This document shows, piece after piece, positions 16,583 through 25,616 of a stretch of 64,000 nucleotides of DNA (position 1 is the first letter of the stretch; the number at the start of each line of letters is the position of its first letter). The stretch spans positions 2,170,001-2,234,000 of the forward strand of contig NZ_FSQT01000001.1 of NCBI RefSeq assembly GCF_900143515.1. Direction: 5' to 3'. The DNA comes from Micromonospora cremea. GTDB lineage: Bacteria; Actinomycetota; Actinomycetes; Mycobacteriales; Micromonosporaceae. The translations under genes were made by a program, and so were the position numbers. Below the pieces are notes generated by a model. The model searched no databases and was not told the DNA's origin. It was given only the letters and a program-made list of their open reading frames with translations.

Positions 16583-19500
16583 GTGCAGTTCGGGGTGCTC
16601 GGACCGCTCGCCGTCACCACGGACGCCGGCGAGCCGGTGGTGGTGCCCGGCACCAAGGTGCGGGCGCTGCTGGCCGACTTGTTGACCAGCCGCAACCAGG
16701 TGGTCTCGGCGGACCGCCTCATCGACGACCTGTGGGGCGACGACGCACCCGCCAATCCCGCTGGCGCCCTCCAGGTGCGGGTGTCGCAGTTGCGCAGGGC
16801 GCTCAACGATGCCGAGCCGGGTGCCCGCGAGATGATCGAGTCCCGGCCGCCGGGGTACCTGCTGCGGGCCAGCGCGATCGACGCCGACCGGTTCGCCGAG
16901 CTCGCCCGGTGCACCGACGTCGAGCGGCTCACCGAGGCCCTCGCGCTGTGGCGCGGCGAGGCGTACGCCGACGTGGGCGCCGCCGAGTTCGTCCGCGCGG
17001 AGGCGACCCGGCTCGCCGAGCAGCGCCTCACCGTGCACGAACGGCTGGCCGAGGCTCGGGTGCTCCGGGGCGAGCACGACCTGGTCGCCGCCGACCTGGC
17101 GGAGCTGGTCGCCCGGCACCCGCTGCGTGAGGGCCTGCGGGCGGTGCAGCTACGCGCCCTGTACGCGGCCGGCCGCCAGTCCGAGGCGCTGGACAGCTAC
17201 GCCGAGCTGCGCGACCGGCTCGCCGAGGAGCTGGGCCTCGACCCCGGGCCGGAGCTGGTCGCCCTGCACCGGCGGATCCTCGAACAGGACGCCGGCCTGA
17301 GCGCGCCGCCGAAGGCCGCGATCATCCGCAACAGCCTGCCGGCCCAGTTGGACGAGCTGGTCGGGCGGGCCGAGGCACTGGCCGAGCTGCGGGCCCTGCT
17401 GCCGCGGCAGCGGCTGGTCACGCTCGTCGGGCCGGGCGGTGTCGGCAAGACCCGGCTGGCCACCGAGACCGCCCGCACGCAGTCCTTTCCGGACGGTGTC
17501 CACCTGGTCGAGCTGGCCCCGCTGCCCGCCGGCGACCCGCGCGTCGCCGAGCAGGTGCTCGGCGCGCTGGACACCCGCGAGACCGCCGGTACGAGCATGT
17601 CCGCCGCAGATCGGCTCGCCGCGGCGCTGCGACACCGACACCTCCTGCTCGTGCTGGACAACTGCGAGCACGTGATCGAGCCGGTCGCCGACCTGGTGGC
17701 CGGGCTGCTGCGCGAGGCGCCCGGGGTGCGGGTGCTCGCCACCAGCCGGGAGCCGCTCGGCCTCACCGGGGAGCTGCTTTGGGAGGTACCCCCGCTGTCC
17801 GTGCCGCAGGACGGGGACCTCGACGCGGTCCGGCGCTCGGCGGCGGCCCGGTTGTTCGCCGCCCGCGCCGCCGCACAGCAGCGGGGTTTCCGCCTCGACA
17901 GCCAGACCGCTCCCGTGGTGGCTCAGCTCTGCCGCCGCCTCGACGGCCTGCCGCTGGCGCTGGAGTTGGCGGCGACCCGGGTCCGCGCGCTCGGTGTGCG
18001 CGGCGTGGTGGACCGGCTGGATGACCGGTTCCGGCTGCTCACCACCCAGCAACGGGACCTGCCGCCGCGGCAGCGGACGCTGACCGCGGTGATCGGCTGG
18101 AGCTGGGACCTGCTCGACGAGGCCGACCGGGTGGTGCTCGCCCGGCTGGCGGTGTTCAGTGACGGCTGCACCCCGGAGGCCGCCGAGCGGGTCTGCCAGA
18201 CCGACCTGGACGCGCTGGCCCGGCTGGTGGACCGGTCGCTGGTGGTGCTGGACGATTCCGGCTCAGCGCCGCGTTACCGGCTGCTCGAATCGGTCGCCGC
18301 GTTCTGCCTGGACCGTCTGACCGACAGCGACGACGTACGCGCGCGGCACGCCGGCTACTACACCGAGCTGGCCGAACGCACCGATCCGCAGCTGCGCGGC
18401 GCCGACCAGCAGCGGTGGCTGGCGCTGCTCGACGCGGAGACGGCGAACCTGCGGACGGCGCTGGTCCACGGCGGCGGGCTGCGGCTGGCGATCGCGCTGA
18501 GCTGGTACTGGTATCTGCGCGGCCGGCTCACCGAGGCGCGGCGGGCGCTGGCGGTGCCCGGTGACCCGGCACAGGAGGCCGGCGCGGCGGCCTGGCGGGT
18601 CGGCTTCGCGCTGTTGCAGGGCGACCCGATCGTGCCGGCCGAGCTACGCGCCGCGCTGGCCGGCGACCCGGACGGCCGCGCCGCCTGGTTCGCGGCCAAC
18701 GCGGTGATCGAACACAGCGACCTGGCCCTGGCGGCGGAGCTGCTGCCCACCGCCGCCGCCGACCCGTGGACCGAGGCCGCGGTGCTCGCCTCCCGAGCCA
18801 AGATCGCGCATGCGACGGGTGACCAGGCCGCGCTGGAGAGCGCCGCGACCCGCAGCGCCGCGCTGTTCGCCCGCATCGGCGACCGGTGGGGCCGGCTCCA
18901 GGCGACCGAGTGGGTGGGTGGGCTGGCCGACATGCGCGGCGAGCACGAACGCGCCGCCGCCCTGCACCGGGAGGGGCTGCGCTGGGCCGAGGAGCTGGCG
19001 CTGTGGCCGCAGGTGTGCACCGAGCTGTCGTGGCTGGCCTGGCTCGCGGTGCAGACCCGCGACTACGCGCAGGGCCGGGAGCTGGCCGAGCGCGCGTACC
19101 AGCTGGCGATGGAGCAGGCGATGCCCAGTGCGCTGGTCTTCGCGGAGATGAGCCTCGGGCTGGCCGCCCGCCGGGACGGCAAACTCGACGTGGCCGTCAC
19201 CCACCTCACCCGCCTCGCCGAGCGGGGGCGCGGCGAGACGCAGCCCGCGCTCTACTTGCCCCTGATCCTGGTCGAGCTGGGTTACGCGGTCGAGCAGGGC
19301 GGCGACCCGGACGCCGCGCTGGCCCTGCACATCGAGGCGTTCGAGGCCGCCGAGGCGATGGCGATCCCGCGGGACGCGGTCAGCACCCTGGAGGGGATGG
19401 CGTCGGCGGTGCGCTCCCCCGAGGTCGCCGCCCGGCTGCTCGGCGCCGCGGCCGCCGCCCGGCTCGCCGTCCAGGCCCCGGCCGCCCCAGCCGAACGCGA

Positions 19501-19615
19501 CGACACCGACCGGGTGACCGAACGGGTGCTGGCCGCGCTCGGGCGGGAACGCTTCGACGCGCTGGTCGCCGAGGGCGCGAAGCTGAGCCCGGGCGAGGCC
19601 CGGGCTCGGCTCTGA
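16583..19615 (+). CDS. SARP-type regulator, BTAD/NB-ARC/TPR (copy 1)
   Basis: This large transcriptional activator of about 1010 residues belongs to the AfsR group. It has an OmpR-like winged helix (about 1-92, MQFGVLGPLAV to PPGYLL), a bacterial transcriptional activation domain (about 95-245), an NB-ARC ATPase with Walker A GPGGVGKT and Walker B LLLVLDNCEH, and a C-terminal half of TPR-like helices (from about 600). The GTG at 16583 is chosen over the ATG at 16574 because it aligns with the paralogue (MRFGVLGPL) and lies 7 nt after TAGGAT. It should sense a nucleotide or partner state and activate nearby promoters. Heptamer repeats lie in its divergent promoter and upstream of the convergent dihydrofolate-reductase-like gene. 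Confidence 0.9.
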   Translation: MQFGVLGPLAVTTDAGEPVVVPGTKVRALLADLLTSRNQVVSADRLIDDLWGDDAPANPAGALQVRVSQLRRALNDAEPGAREMIESRPPGYLLRASAIDADRFAELARCTDVERLTEALALWRGEAYADVGAAEFVRAEATRLAEQRLTVHERLAEARVLRGEHDLVAADLAELVARHPLREGLRAVQLRALYAAGRQSEALDSYAELRDRLAEELGLDPGPELVALHRRILEQDAGLSAPPKAAIIRNSLPAQLDELVGRAEALAELRALLPRQRLVTLVGPGGVGKTRLATETARTQSFPDGVHLVELAPLPAGDPRVAEQVLGALDTRETAGTSMSAADRLAAALRHRHLLLVLDNCEHVIEPVADLVAGLLREAPGVRVLATSREPLGLTGELLWEVPPLSVPQDGDLDAVRRSAAARLFAARAAAQQRGFRLDSQTAPVVAQLCRRLDGLPLALELAATRVRALGVRGVVDRLDDRFRLLTTQQRDLPPRQRTLTAVIGWSWDLLDEADRVVLARLAVFSDGCTPEAAERVCQTDLDALARLVDRSLVVLDDSGSAPRYRLLESVAAFCLDRLTDSDDVRARHAGYYTELAERTDPQLRGADQQRWLALLDAETANLRTALVHGGGLRLAIALSWYWYLRGRLTEARRALAVPGDPAQEAGAAAWRVGFALLQGDPIVPAELRAALAGDPDGRAAWFAANAVIEHSDLALAAELLPTAAADPWTEAAVLASRAKIAHATGDQAALESAATRSAALFARIGDRWGRLQATEWVGGLADMRGEHERAAALHREGLRWAEELALWPQVCTELSWLAWLAVQTRDYAQGRELAERAYQLAMEQAMPSALVFAEMSLGLAARRDGKLDVAVTHLTRLAERGRGETQPALYLPLILVELGYAVEQGGDPDAALALHIEAFEAAEAMAIPRDAVSTLEGMASAVRSPEVAARLLGAAAAARLAVQAPAAPAERDDTDRVTERVLAALGRERFDALVAEGAKLSPGEARARL

Positions 19616-19622
19616 TCGGTGG

Positions 19623-20177
19623 TCAGGCGGCCGTCTTCGGCCGGTACGAGGCGATGATCACGCCGCTCTTGTGCACCCGGGTGTCGATCAGGTCGAACGA
19701 CGCCTTGAAGTCCGTCAGCGGCACCGTCAGGCTGGGGGCGCCCTCCAGCACGGGGTGGATCCAGAACCGGACCTCGTCCACCAGCCCCGCCCGGATCAGC
19801 TGTGCGGTGACCGAGCCGAAGCCGTACTGGATGATTTCCCTGCCCTCCTGTGCCTTCAGCTTGGTGACCGCCTCGACCAGGTCGCCCTGGAGCACCTCCG
19901 TGTTGTTCCAGGTGGGGTTGGTCAGGGTGGTCGAGGCGACGTACTTCTTGACGTTGTTGAAGTACGCGGCGCCGGTGCTCGGGTCGCTCTCGTCCATGCT
20001 CGGCCAGGCGACGGACATGCCGTCGTAGGTGGCGCGGCCCATCAGCATCGCGTCCGCGCGGTCGGTCTGCTCGCCGGCGAAGCTGGCGGCCTCCTCGTCG
20101 AAGTACGGCGACGTCCACATGGGGTTCTCGATGACGCCGTCGAGGGTGATGTAGGTCGAGTTGATGAGCTTGCGCAT
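19623..20177 (-). CDS. Dihydrofolate reductase-fold protein (RibD C-terminal family)
   Basis: This 184-residue protein has the DHFR-like fold of the RibD C-terminal family: STYITLDGVIENP at the N-terminus, ADAMLMGRATYDGM in the middle, IIQYGFGSVTAQLI as the nucleotide-binding Gly-rich turn, and GLVDEVRFWIHPVL. Members are NADPH-dependent reductases of mostly unknown substrate. AGGAGA lies upstream of the ATG at 20177. The promoter carries the second SARP-type triple heptamer and the gene abuts SARP regulator 1 tail to tail (7 bp), so it is likely a regulon member. A second member of the family occurs at 23494-24096. Confidence 0.88.
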   Translation of the reverse strand: MRKLINSTYITLDGVIENPMWTSPYFDEEAASFAGEQTDRADAMLMGRATYDGMSVAWPSMDESDPSTGAAYFNNVKKYVASTTLTNPTWNNTEVLQGDLVEAVTKLKAQEGREIIQYGFGSVTAQLIRAGLVDEVRFWIHPVLEGAPSLTVPLTDFKASFDLIDTRVHKSGVIIASYRPKTAA

Positions 20178-20218
20178 CGGAATCTCCTGGTCGGTCGTGT
20201 TCTTCGGTGACACCCAGA

Positions 20219-20262
20219 ACTGTGCCGGCTCGCGCTTACGATTCGCTTCAGGTGCCCTTACC
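20219..20262 (-). promoter_or_regulatory. SARP-type heptamer-repeat promoter 2
   Basis: GCTTACG (20234), GCTTCAG (20245) and CCTTACC (20256) on the plus strand are 11 bp apart and match repeat set 1 at 20 of 21 bases. On the minus strand CACAGT (20224-20219) follows the last repeat after 9 nt, exactly as in promoter 1. The spacers differ from promoter 1, so the heptamers are what is conserved. Confidence 0.75.
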
Positions 20263-20281
20263 CGCGTCCGTGACCCGGCGG

Positions 20282-20824
20282 TCAGGCCGTCGGCTCCGGG
20301 TCGGTCAGAGGGATCGGCAGCGCCTGCGCGGCCGCCGTGCCGCCACCGGTGGAGTGCGCCGGCGCGGGGCGGTCGCCGGTCCGGCTGTGCAGCCGCCCGC
20401 GTCCCGTCGGACCGGCGCGCCGGGTCACCTCGCAGGTCACCATCCGCACCGGCGGAGGGGGCGCGGTGAAACGGCCGACGCCCCAGCGCACCCAGATCGG
20501 GATGCGGCCGGCGTCCCCCTCCGCACGCAGCTTCTGCACCGTCCGGGCCCGATCGGTGTGGTCGACCTCCACGACCACCGGCGGGCCGTCGGGGCGGGCA
20601 CACGCCACGTCGAGGACCGAGTGCCGCTGCTCCAGCGGCGGTGGCAACGGCAGGACGCTGGGGGCGCGCCGGTAGACCCGCCAGCCCTGGGCCTTAGCCC
20701 ATCGCACGACCGAATCGATCACCCGTGCGGTGACCTCGTCGGTGTCCAGGTCGACGAAGGTCAGGTCGTCCAGCCAGCCGCCCAGGTCGGCGGCCAGCCG
20801 CTCGCCTTCCGCCGTGACGTCCAC
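20282..20824 (-). CDS. Conserved-looking hypothetical protein
   Basis: This 180-residue protein is not recognised. It has an acidic N-terminal helical part (GERLAADLGGWLDDLTFVDL) and a mixed alpha/beta core with SVLDVACA, PPVVVEVDHTDRARTVQKL and IPIWVRWGVG, followed by a disordered Pro/Thr/Gly tail. The Asp...Glu-x-Asp order and the following helix vaguely recall restriction-endonuclease-like folds, but the usual Lys is absent and I would not assign a nuclease. The GTG at 20824 follows TATCCT by 6 nt, fitting a leaderless start. Confidence 0.6.
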   Translation of the reverse strand: MDVTAEGERLAADLGGWLDDLTFVDLDTDEVTARVIDSVVRWAKAQGWRVYRRAPSVLPLPPPLEQRHSVLDVACARPDGPPVVVEVDHTDRARTVQKLRAEGDAGRIPIWVRWGVGRFTAPPPPVRMVTCEVTRRAGPTGRGRLHSRTGDRPAPAHSTGGGTAAAQALPIPLTDPEPTA

Positions 20825-20931
20825 CGGCGCAGGATATCGCCTCAGGCGGCGGTGGTCGCAGTCGCGGCGCTGGCGCTCGGCCAGGCAGAATCGGAGGGCG
20901 TAATCACGACGATCGTCCGGGGGGACGCGGG

Positions 20932-21558
20932 ATGACTGAGCTGACCGGCGCTCCGATCACCGATTCGGACCTCCGGATCGTGCCGGCCAACGAGGCCTCG
21001 TGGGACGACCTCCAGGACATCCTCGGCACCGCCGACGCGGGCCGGTGCCAGTGCCAGTGGTTCAAGGTCGCCGGCTGGCTGTGGCGAGCCTCCACCCGGG
21101 AAGAGCGGATCGCGTCGTTCCGGGAGCAGACCGGCTGCGGCGAGCCGGACGCCCCGACCACCAGCGGGCTGGTCGCGTACCTCGACGACCAGCCGGCGGG
21201 CTGGGTCACGGTCGAGCCCAGGACGGCGTACCCGAAGCTGCGCAACCAGCGGGTCCCCTGGCTGGGCCGCGACGAGGACAAGGACGACGGCGGCGTCTGG
21301 GCGGTGACCTGCCTGGTGGTCCGCAGGGGCTACCGGGGTCGCGGCCTCACCTATCCCCTGGCCCGCGCCGCGGTCGACTTCGCTCGGGAGCGCGGCGCGC
21401 GGTCGCTGGAGGCGTACCCGATGCTCGCCGAGGCGGGCAAGCAGATCACGTGGGGTGAGGCGCACGTCGGGGTCCGGCAGATCTTCGAGGACGCCGGGCT
21501 CACCGAGGTCAGCCACCCCACGCTGCGGCGGGTGGTCATGCGGATCGATTTCGCCTGA
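20932..21558 (+). CDS. GNAT-family N-acetyltransferase
   Basis: This 208-residue acetyltransferase has the acetyl-CoA-binding segment VTCLVVRRGYRGRGLTYPLA (motif A, RxxGxG-type) near residues 124-143. It is preceded by the beta-strand GWVTVEPR and followed by EAYPMLAEAGK and IFEDAGLTEV. The N-terminal CQCQWFKVAGW part is typical of the subgroup that acts on small molecules. GGGGGGA lies upstream of the ATG at 20932. The substrate is unknown. It is convergent with a TPR-like gene and followed immediately by a palindromic element. Confidence 0.83.
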   Translation: MTELTGAPITDSDLRIVPANEASWDDLQDILGTADAGRCQCQWFKVAGWLWRASTREERIASFREQTGCGEPDAPTTSGLVAYLDDQPAGWVTVEPRTAYPKLRNQRVPWLGRDEDKDDGGVWAVTCLVVRRGYRGRGLTYPLARAAVDFARERGARSLEAYPMLAEAGKQITWGEAHVGVRQIFEDAGLTEVSHPTLRRVVMRIDFA

Positions 21559-21631
21559 TCGACACGGGATCGGCGATGTCGGTGTGTCCAACCGACGCGG
21601 ATACCCCAACATCGCCGACCTGGAGTCGATC
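21557..21631. repeat. Palindromic (REP-like) element
   Basis: Nested inverted repeats: outer GATCGAC (21557-21563) with GTCGATC (21625-21631), and inner CGGCGATGT (21571-21579) with ACATCGCCG (21609-21617). The inner stem extends imperfectly for about 9 more bases. It lies between convergent genes and overlaps the last codon of the acetyltransferase. It may act as a terminator, or be a dispersed palindromic repeat. Confidence 0.6.
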
Positions 21632-21671
21632 ACGGCAAGGCGGGACGAGCCGGTTCCCGCTGGCCGGGAGG

Positions 21672-22535
21672 TCAGCTCCGCCGCCACCCCCAGCGACGCG
21701 AGGCGGCCACGCCCGACGCCGACTTCTCCCGGGCCACCATCTCGGCCGCCACACGGAGGGCCTGGGCGGGCTGTGCGCCGGCCGGCCCCAGCAGCTCCAC
21801 CAGCCGATTGCCGAGCCCCAGCACCATCCCGGCGCGGTCGAAATCCCGGATCAGCGCCAGGCACTGCGCGTACACGCCGTAGGTGTTGGCCATCTCCCAG
21901 AGACTCAGCGGGCGCAGCGGGTCGAGCAGCCCCTGGCGCAGCTCGCAGGCCCGGGACGCGGCCAGCGCCGCCTCTCGGATCGAGTCGTCCGAGGAGGGTC
22001 GCGTGATGGACCGGTGCAGCAACGCGACGGCCTGGTTGTGATAGGCGGTGCCCATCGCCTCCCTGGTCCGGGGCCCGGCGGACGGCGGGGATGCGACGGT
22101 GAGCAGACCCACGGCCACGGCCCGCTCCACCAGCTCCAGCCGGGTGACGGGCTGACCGGCGGCGAACGCGACCTCCGCCAGGTCCACCAGAGCGGTGATC
22201 AGCTCCGCGAGCGCCTCGTCCCACGCCGGAGCGGCCACGTCGCCGCCCTCGGCCGCCACCGCGTCATGCAACCGCTCGAAGATGGCGATGGCCTCACCGC
22301 CGGGCGTCATCCCGTCGGCGGCCCTGCCCAGCGCCGACAGCAGCATCCCGCGCCGCCACAGCGACCGGGCCAGCTGCTGCTGGTCGCGGCGGTTCACCCG
22401 GCCCGGGCCCTGCGCGGCCTGCCGGTAGGCGTCGATCACCCGCACCCAGAGCCGGTCCGCCTCCGCCCAGGTGTCCTGCCGCGTCGAGTGCTCCCGCGCC
22501 CGCTCGAACAGCCGTTCCCGCTCGTCCGGTCCCAT
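21672..22535 (-). CDS. TPR-like helical repeat protein
   Basis: This protein of about 287 residues is predicted almost entirely helical, with Ala/Arg-rich helix pairs typical of tetratricopeptide-type repeats (DRLWVRVIDAYRQAAQ, QLARSLWRRGMLLSALGR, TAYHNQAVALLHRS, ANTYGVYAQCLALIRDFDRA). There is no signal peptide or enzyme motif. Start choice is uncertain. An ATG at 22598 lies only 2 nt after TAGAAT and would be cut by that transcript's start. The ATG at 22535 has GGAGG 12 nt upstream and begins the repeat region, and the GTG at 22544 is a further option. Probably a scaffold or sensor; the function is not known. Confidence 0.68.
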   Translation of the reverse strand: MGPDERERLFERAREHSTRQDTWAEADRLWVRVIDAYRQAAQGPGRVNRRDQQQLARSLWRRGMLLSALGRAADGMTPGGEAIAIFERLHDAVAAEGGDVAAPAWDEALAELITALVDLAEVAFAAGQPVTRLELVERAVAVGLLTVASPPSAGPRTREAMGTAYHNQAVALLHRSITRPSSDDSIREAALAASRACELRQGLLDPLRPLSLWEMANTYGVYAQCLALIRDFDRAGMVLGLGNRLVELLGPAGAQPAQALRVAAEMVAREKSASGVAASRRWGWRRS

Positions 22536-22638
22536 CTCCCGCACCGCCCTCCGCGCTGGCCACCCGCGACACCGCCGGCCTACGACAGTGAACGTCATCG
22601 ATTCTAGGGCGGTGGCGTCGCAGAGCCGTAGGGACGTC

Positions 22639-23400
22639 TCACTGGGTCGCGGTCGCGATGCAGCGGCGCAACTGCGTCACGGCCTCGGCTGGACCTTCGA
22701 TCGTGACGCCGCTCGGCTGACCCGCCAACTCCCGGCCCCACACCCAGCGCAGCATCGCCGCCGGCGGGCCGGTGACGCTCACGTCGGCGGCGTCGGCCGC
22801 GCCGTCAGTCACGCGGAACACCCCCGGCCCGGTGCGTACCGACCACGCCGCGCCGTCGGTGCGCAAGGTGTACGTCCAGCCCGGCGAGTCGTCCAGGATC
22901 TCCGTGAAGAACTTGGCCCACTCGGCCACCCCGTACTCCACGAACACCTTGAGCAGCTCGTCGACGCCGTCGACGGCGAGATCATCCGGAATGGGCGCGA
23001 CCGGCGCACCGACGCCCAACTCGGCGTCGATGCGGTGGATGACGGTCTCCTGCGCCATCCGCCGCATCCAGAAGCCCACGGTCTGGCCCGGCGCGTACCA
23101 GGAGCCCGCCGCGTCCTCCGGGTCGTGCGCCGCGAACTCGGCCAGCAGCCCGGCATACGCCCGGTCGAGCAACGCCAGCGGCTCCTCTGTCGCAAGCTCA
23201 GCCGGTGGCCAGGGCTCAGGCTCGGCGCCGTCGCGGATGGCCAGGGTCTTGTGGAGATAGACCTCGCCGACGTGACGGGTCAGGTCGGCGACACTCCAAC
23301 CAGGGCAGCTGGGCACCGCCGCGGTGAAATCGGTCGGGGCGACGGCGCGCAGCCGGGCGAAGTCGTCCGCAAGGCAATCGAGGAATCGGGAGAGCTCCAT
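22639..23400 (-). CDS. DinB-fold maleylpyruvate isomerase-family (mycothiol-dependent type) protein
   Basis: This 253-residue protein belongs to the actinobacterial maleylpyruvate-isomerase/mycothiol-dependent enzyme family. An N-terminal DinB-like four-helix bundle carries metal-ligand motifs (CPGWSVADLTRHVGEVYLHK; AQETVIHRIDAELG), and a C-terminal alpha/beta domain ends with TGPPAAMLRWVWGRELAGQP and VTIEGP. The conserved histidines in both helices suggest an intact metal site. Members use mycothiol as cosubstrate or for transfer reactions, but the actual reaction here is unknown. The start at 23400 is the first ATG matching the family N-terminus; no good ribosome site is seen. Confidence 0.85.
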   Translation of the reverse strand: MELSRFLDCLADDFARLRAVAPTDFTAAVPSCPGWSVADLTRHVGEVYLHKTLAIRDGAEPEPWPPAELATEEPLALLDRAYAGLLAEFAAHDPEDAAGSWYAPGQTVGFWMRRMAQETVIHRIDAELGVGAPVAPIPDDLAVDGVDELLKVFVEYGVAEWAKFFTEILDDSPGWTYTLRTDGAAWSVRTGPGVFRVTDGAADAADVSVTGPPAAMLRWVWGRELAGQPSGVTIEGPAEAVTQLRRCIATATQ

Positions 23401-23493
23401 GCCGGACAGTCGACCACACGGCGACGGGTTGCGGGAGCCCCACACGGGGCAGACGGATCGGGAGCCGGCCCGGATCGGCCGGCTCCCGGGTGG

Positions 23494-24096
23494 TCAGGCC
23501 GCCGCGCGTACCCGGTAGGCCAGGTGGGTGACCCCGTTGCCCTCGACGACGTTGATGGGCCCGTCCAGCTGGAGCGGCGCGATCTTCAGGTCGGCGAAGA
23601 GCGGGATGCCGTCTCCGAGCAGGACCGGCACGAGGTCGACGTGCACCTCGTCGAGCAGACCCGCCTGGATGACCTGGGTTGCGATCGTGCCGCCGTTGAC
23701 GCCGACCTCCTTGTCGCCGGCGAGCGCCTTCGCCCGGTCGATGGCGCTCCCGATGCCGTCGGTGACGAAGACGAACGAGTCGTTCTCCGGGGCCCAACCG
23801 TCCGGCACGCGGTGGGTGACCACCACGACGGGCACATCCATCGGATGGCGGCCGCCCCATCCGTTGGTCATGTCGAAGAGCCGCCGGCCGACGACCAGCG
23901 CGCCGGTCCGCTCGATGAGATCGCGCAGGTGTCGCGCGCTCGCGGCGGAGGTCCGGAAGGTCATCTCGGGATGGGCCGTCGGCGTCTCGATGTCGCCGTT
24001 GCCGTACCACTGGAAGAGGTACTCGAAGCCACCGTGGGACGCGTCCGCGATGTAGCCATCCAACGACATCGTCGCCCCGGTCGTCACCTTCGTCAT
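23494..24096 (-). CDS. Dihydrofolate reductase-fold protein (RibD C-terminal family)
   Basis: This 200-residue member of the RibD C-terminal/DHFR-like family shows TTGATMSLDGYIAD, GALVVGRRLFDMTNGWGG, VGVNGGTIATQVIQAG (Gly-rich nucleotide loop) and LLDEVHVDLVPVLLGDGIPLF in the expected order. It is probably an NADPH-dependent reductase of unknown substrate. GGGAG lies upstream of the ATG at 24096. It differs from the member at 19623-20177 and lacks the heptamer repeats upstream, so it may not share that regulation. Confidence 0.88.
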   Translation of the reverse strand: MTKVTTGATMSLDGYIADASHGGFEYLFQWYGNGDIETPTAHPEMTFRTSAASARHLRDLIERTGALVVGRRLFDMTNGWGGRHPMDVPVVVVTHRVPDGWAPENDSFVFVTDGIGSAIDRAKALAGDKEVGVNGGTIATQVIQAGLLDEVHVDLVPVLLGDGIPLFADLKIAPLQLDGPINVVEGNGVTHLAYRVRAAA

Positions 24097-24258
24097 CGAT
24101 CCGCTCCCTTGGTTGCTGGCACTCCGCCGGTGGAACCGGTATGCCCGGCCCTCACCCCATGGTCGAAGCCGGCAGCAGCGTCCTCGACGCTTGGTTCAAG
24201 ATTTTTCCGCCCAGCGCCGTCCGGCGATCGCACTGTCCGGTGTGACCGCCCTTCGGGC

Positions 24259-25530
24259 TCAGCGGATCTGCGCGGCGACGGCGGCAGCCGCAACGGTCGC
24301 CCCGGCGTCGTTGAGGTGCAGGTGGTCCCCGTGGTCGTACGCGGGACGCAGGGCGTCCGGGTTGGCCGGATCGGCGAGGATCCGGTCGAGGTCGACGACG
24401 GCGTCGTACTCGCCACCGGTCCGGATCCAGCGGTTCAGCTCGTCCCGGACCGCCTCCTTCTCCGGCGTGTCATAGCCCATCGCGTGCCTGACTGGCGGAA
24501 TCGTGGCGCCGATGACGGTGACCCCGTGGGCCCGGGCGGCCCGGATCAGCGCCCGATGGCCGTCGACGAGCTGGCCGAACGTCACCACCGCTGAGGCGCC
24601 GCAGCCGAAGTCCGGGTAGCCACCGGCACCGATGTCGTTGATCCCGATCAGGACGACCGCCGCGCGTACGCCGGGCTGCCCGAGCACGTCATGCCGGAAC
24701 CGGCTGACGCCACGCTCGCCGTAGCAGGGCGAGTCGGCGAGCAACTTGTTGCCGCTGATCCCGGCGTTCACCACGGCGAGCGGACGGCCGGCGGCGACCA
24801 GATTCTCGGCCAACTGGTCGGGGTAGCGGTTGTCGGCGCCGGGCGTGGAGCCGTAGCCGTCGGTGTGCGAGTCGCCGAACGTCACCACCGTGCCCCGGGT
24901 GCGTGGCGAGCCGGCCACGTCGACGCCGGACAGGTGGTACCAGGACTGGCTGGTCTCGCCGGCGAACGCGGCGGAACGGTGGTCGAAGCGGTGGTCGCCC
25001 GAGGCGCGGTAGGTGGTGGTGAGCCCGCTCTGGTGGAAGGTCGCCGGTCCGCTGGGTCCGGCGAAGTACAGCGTGACGGACAGCGCGTCGAGCGCCCGGA
25101 CCGGCAGGAGCACCGGGTCGGACGTGGCCTCCGTGCCGGCCGCCAGGGTGGTCGACAGTCGGTGGTGGAACGTGAGCGGACGAAGGGTTCCGGGCTGCAC
25201 GGCCGCCCCGGACGTCGGTCGGCCGACAGTGGCGCCGGTCAGCCGCAGCGGTTCATCGCCGTACCGGTTGGACAGCCGGATCCGGAGCAGGGAGCCGGCG
25301 GCGCTGACCCGGACCACCTGTCGTACGGACTGGTCGGTGAAGCCCGGGATGGACCAGTTCGGGCCGTCCCAGTCATTGCCCGGCACCGGATGGTGGTGCG
25401 CTGCCACCCAGGCCGCCGACCAGCCGTTGGGTGCGTCAGGCTGGGCGGTCGCGGCGCTGGCCGGAACGGCCGGCGCCAGCAGGAACAGGGCGATGAGTGC
25501 AGCGAGGATGCGACCTGTCGACAAGAACAC
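24259..25530 (-). CDS. Secreted SGNH/GDSL-type esterase
   Basis: This 423-residue secreted hydrolase has a signal peptide (RILAALIALFLLAPAVPASA) and an N-terminal beta-rich domain (about 35-205). The SGNH catalytic domain follows, with VTFGDSHTDG (Ser at about 221), NAGISGN, LIGINDIG and the C-terminal DHLHLND carrying the Asp-His pair. It should cleave ester bonds in extracellular lipids or acetylated polysaccharide. The GTG at 25530 is preceded by GAAGGGA. Its promoter, about 100 bp upstream, has two SARP-type heptamers and it is divergent from SARP regulator 2, so it is a probable target. Confidence 0.87.
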   Translation of the reverse strand: MFLSTGRILAALIALFLLAPAVPASAATAQPDAPNGWSAAWVAAHHHPVPGNDWDGPNWSIPGFTDQSVRQVVRVSAAGSLLRIRLSNRYGDEPLRLTGATVGRPTSGAAVQPGTLRPLTFHHRLSTTLAAGTEATSDPVLLPVRALDALSVTLYFAGPSGPATFHQSGLTTTYRASGDHRFDHRSAAFAGETSQSWYHLSGVDVAGSPRTRGTVVTFGDSHTDGYGSTPGADNRYPDQLAENLVAAGRPLAVVNAGISGNKLLADSPCYGERGVSRFRHDVLGQPGVRAAVVLIGINDIGAGGYPDFGCGASAVVTFGQLVDGHRALIRAARAHGVTVIGATIPPVRHAMGYDTPEKEAVRDELNRWIRTGGEYDAVVDLDRILADPANPDALRPAYDHGDHLHLNDAGATVAAAAVAAQIR

Positions 25531-25616
25531 GGGATTGTCCCTTCGGGAGGTGCCGAGCCTTCGGCAGCGGGTGGTCCGGCCGGCCGCCGGGGTCGCGGCG
25601 GCCGGCCATGTGGTTC

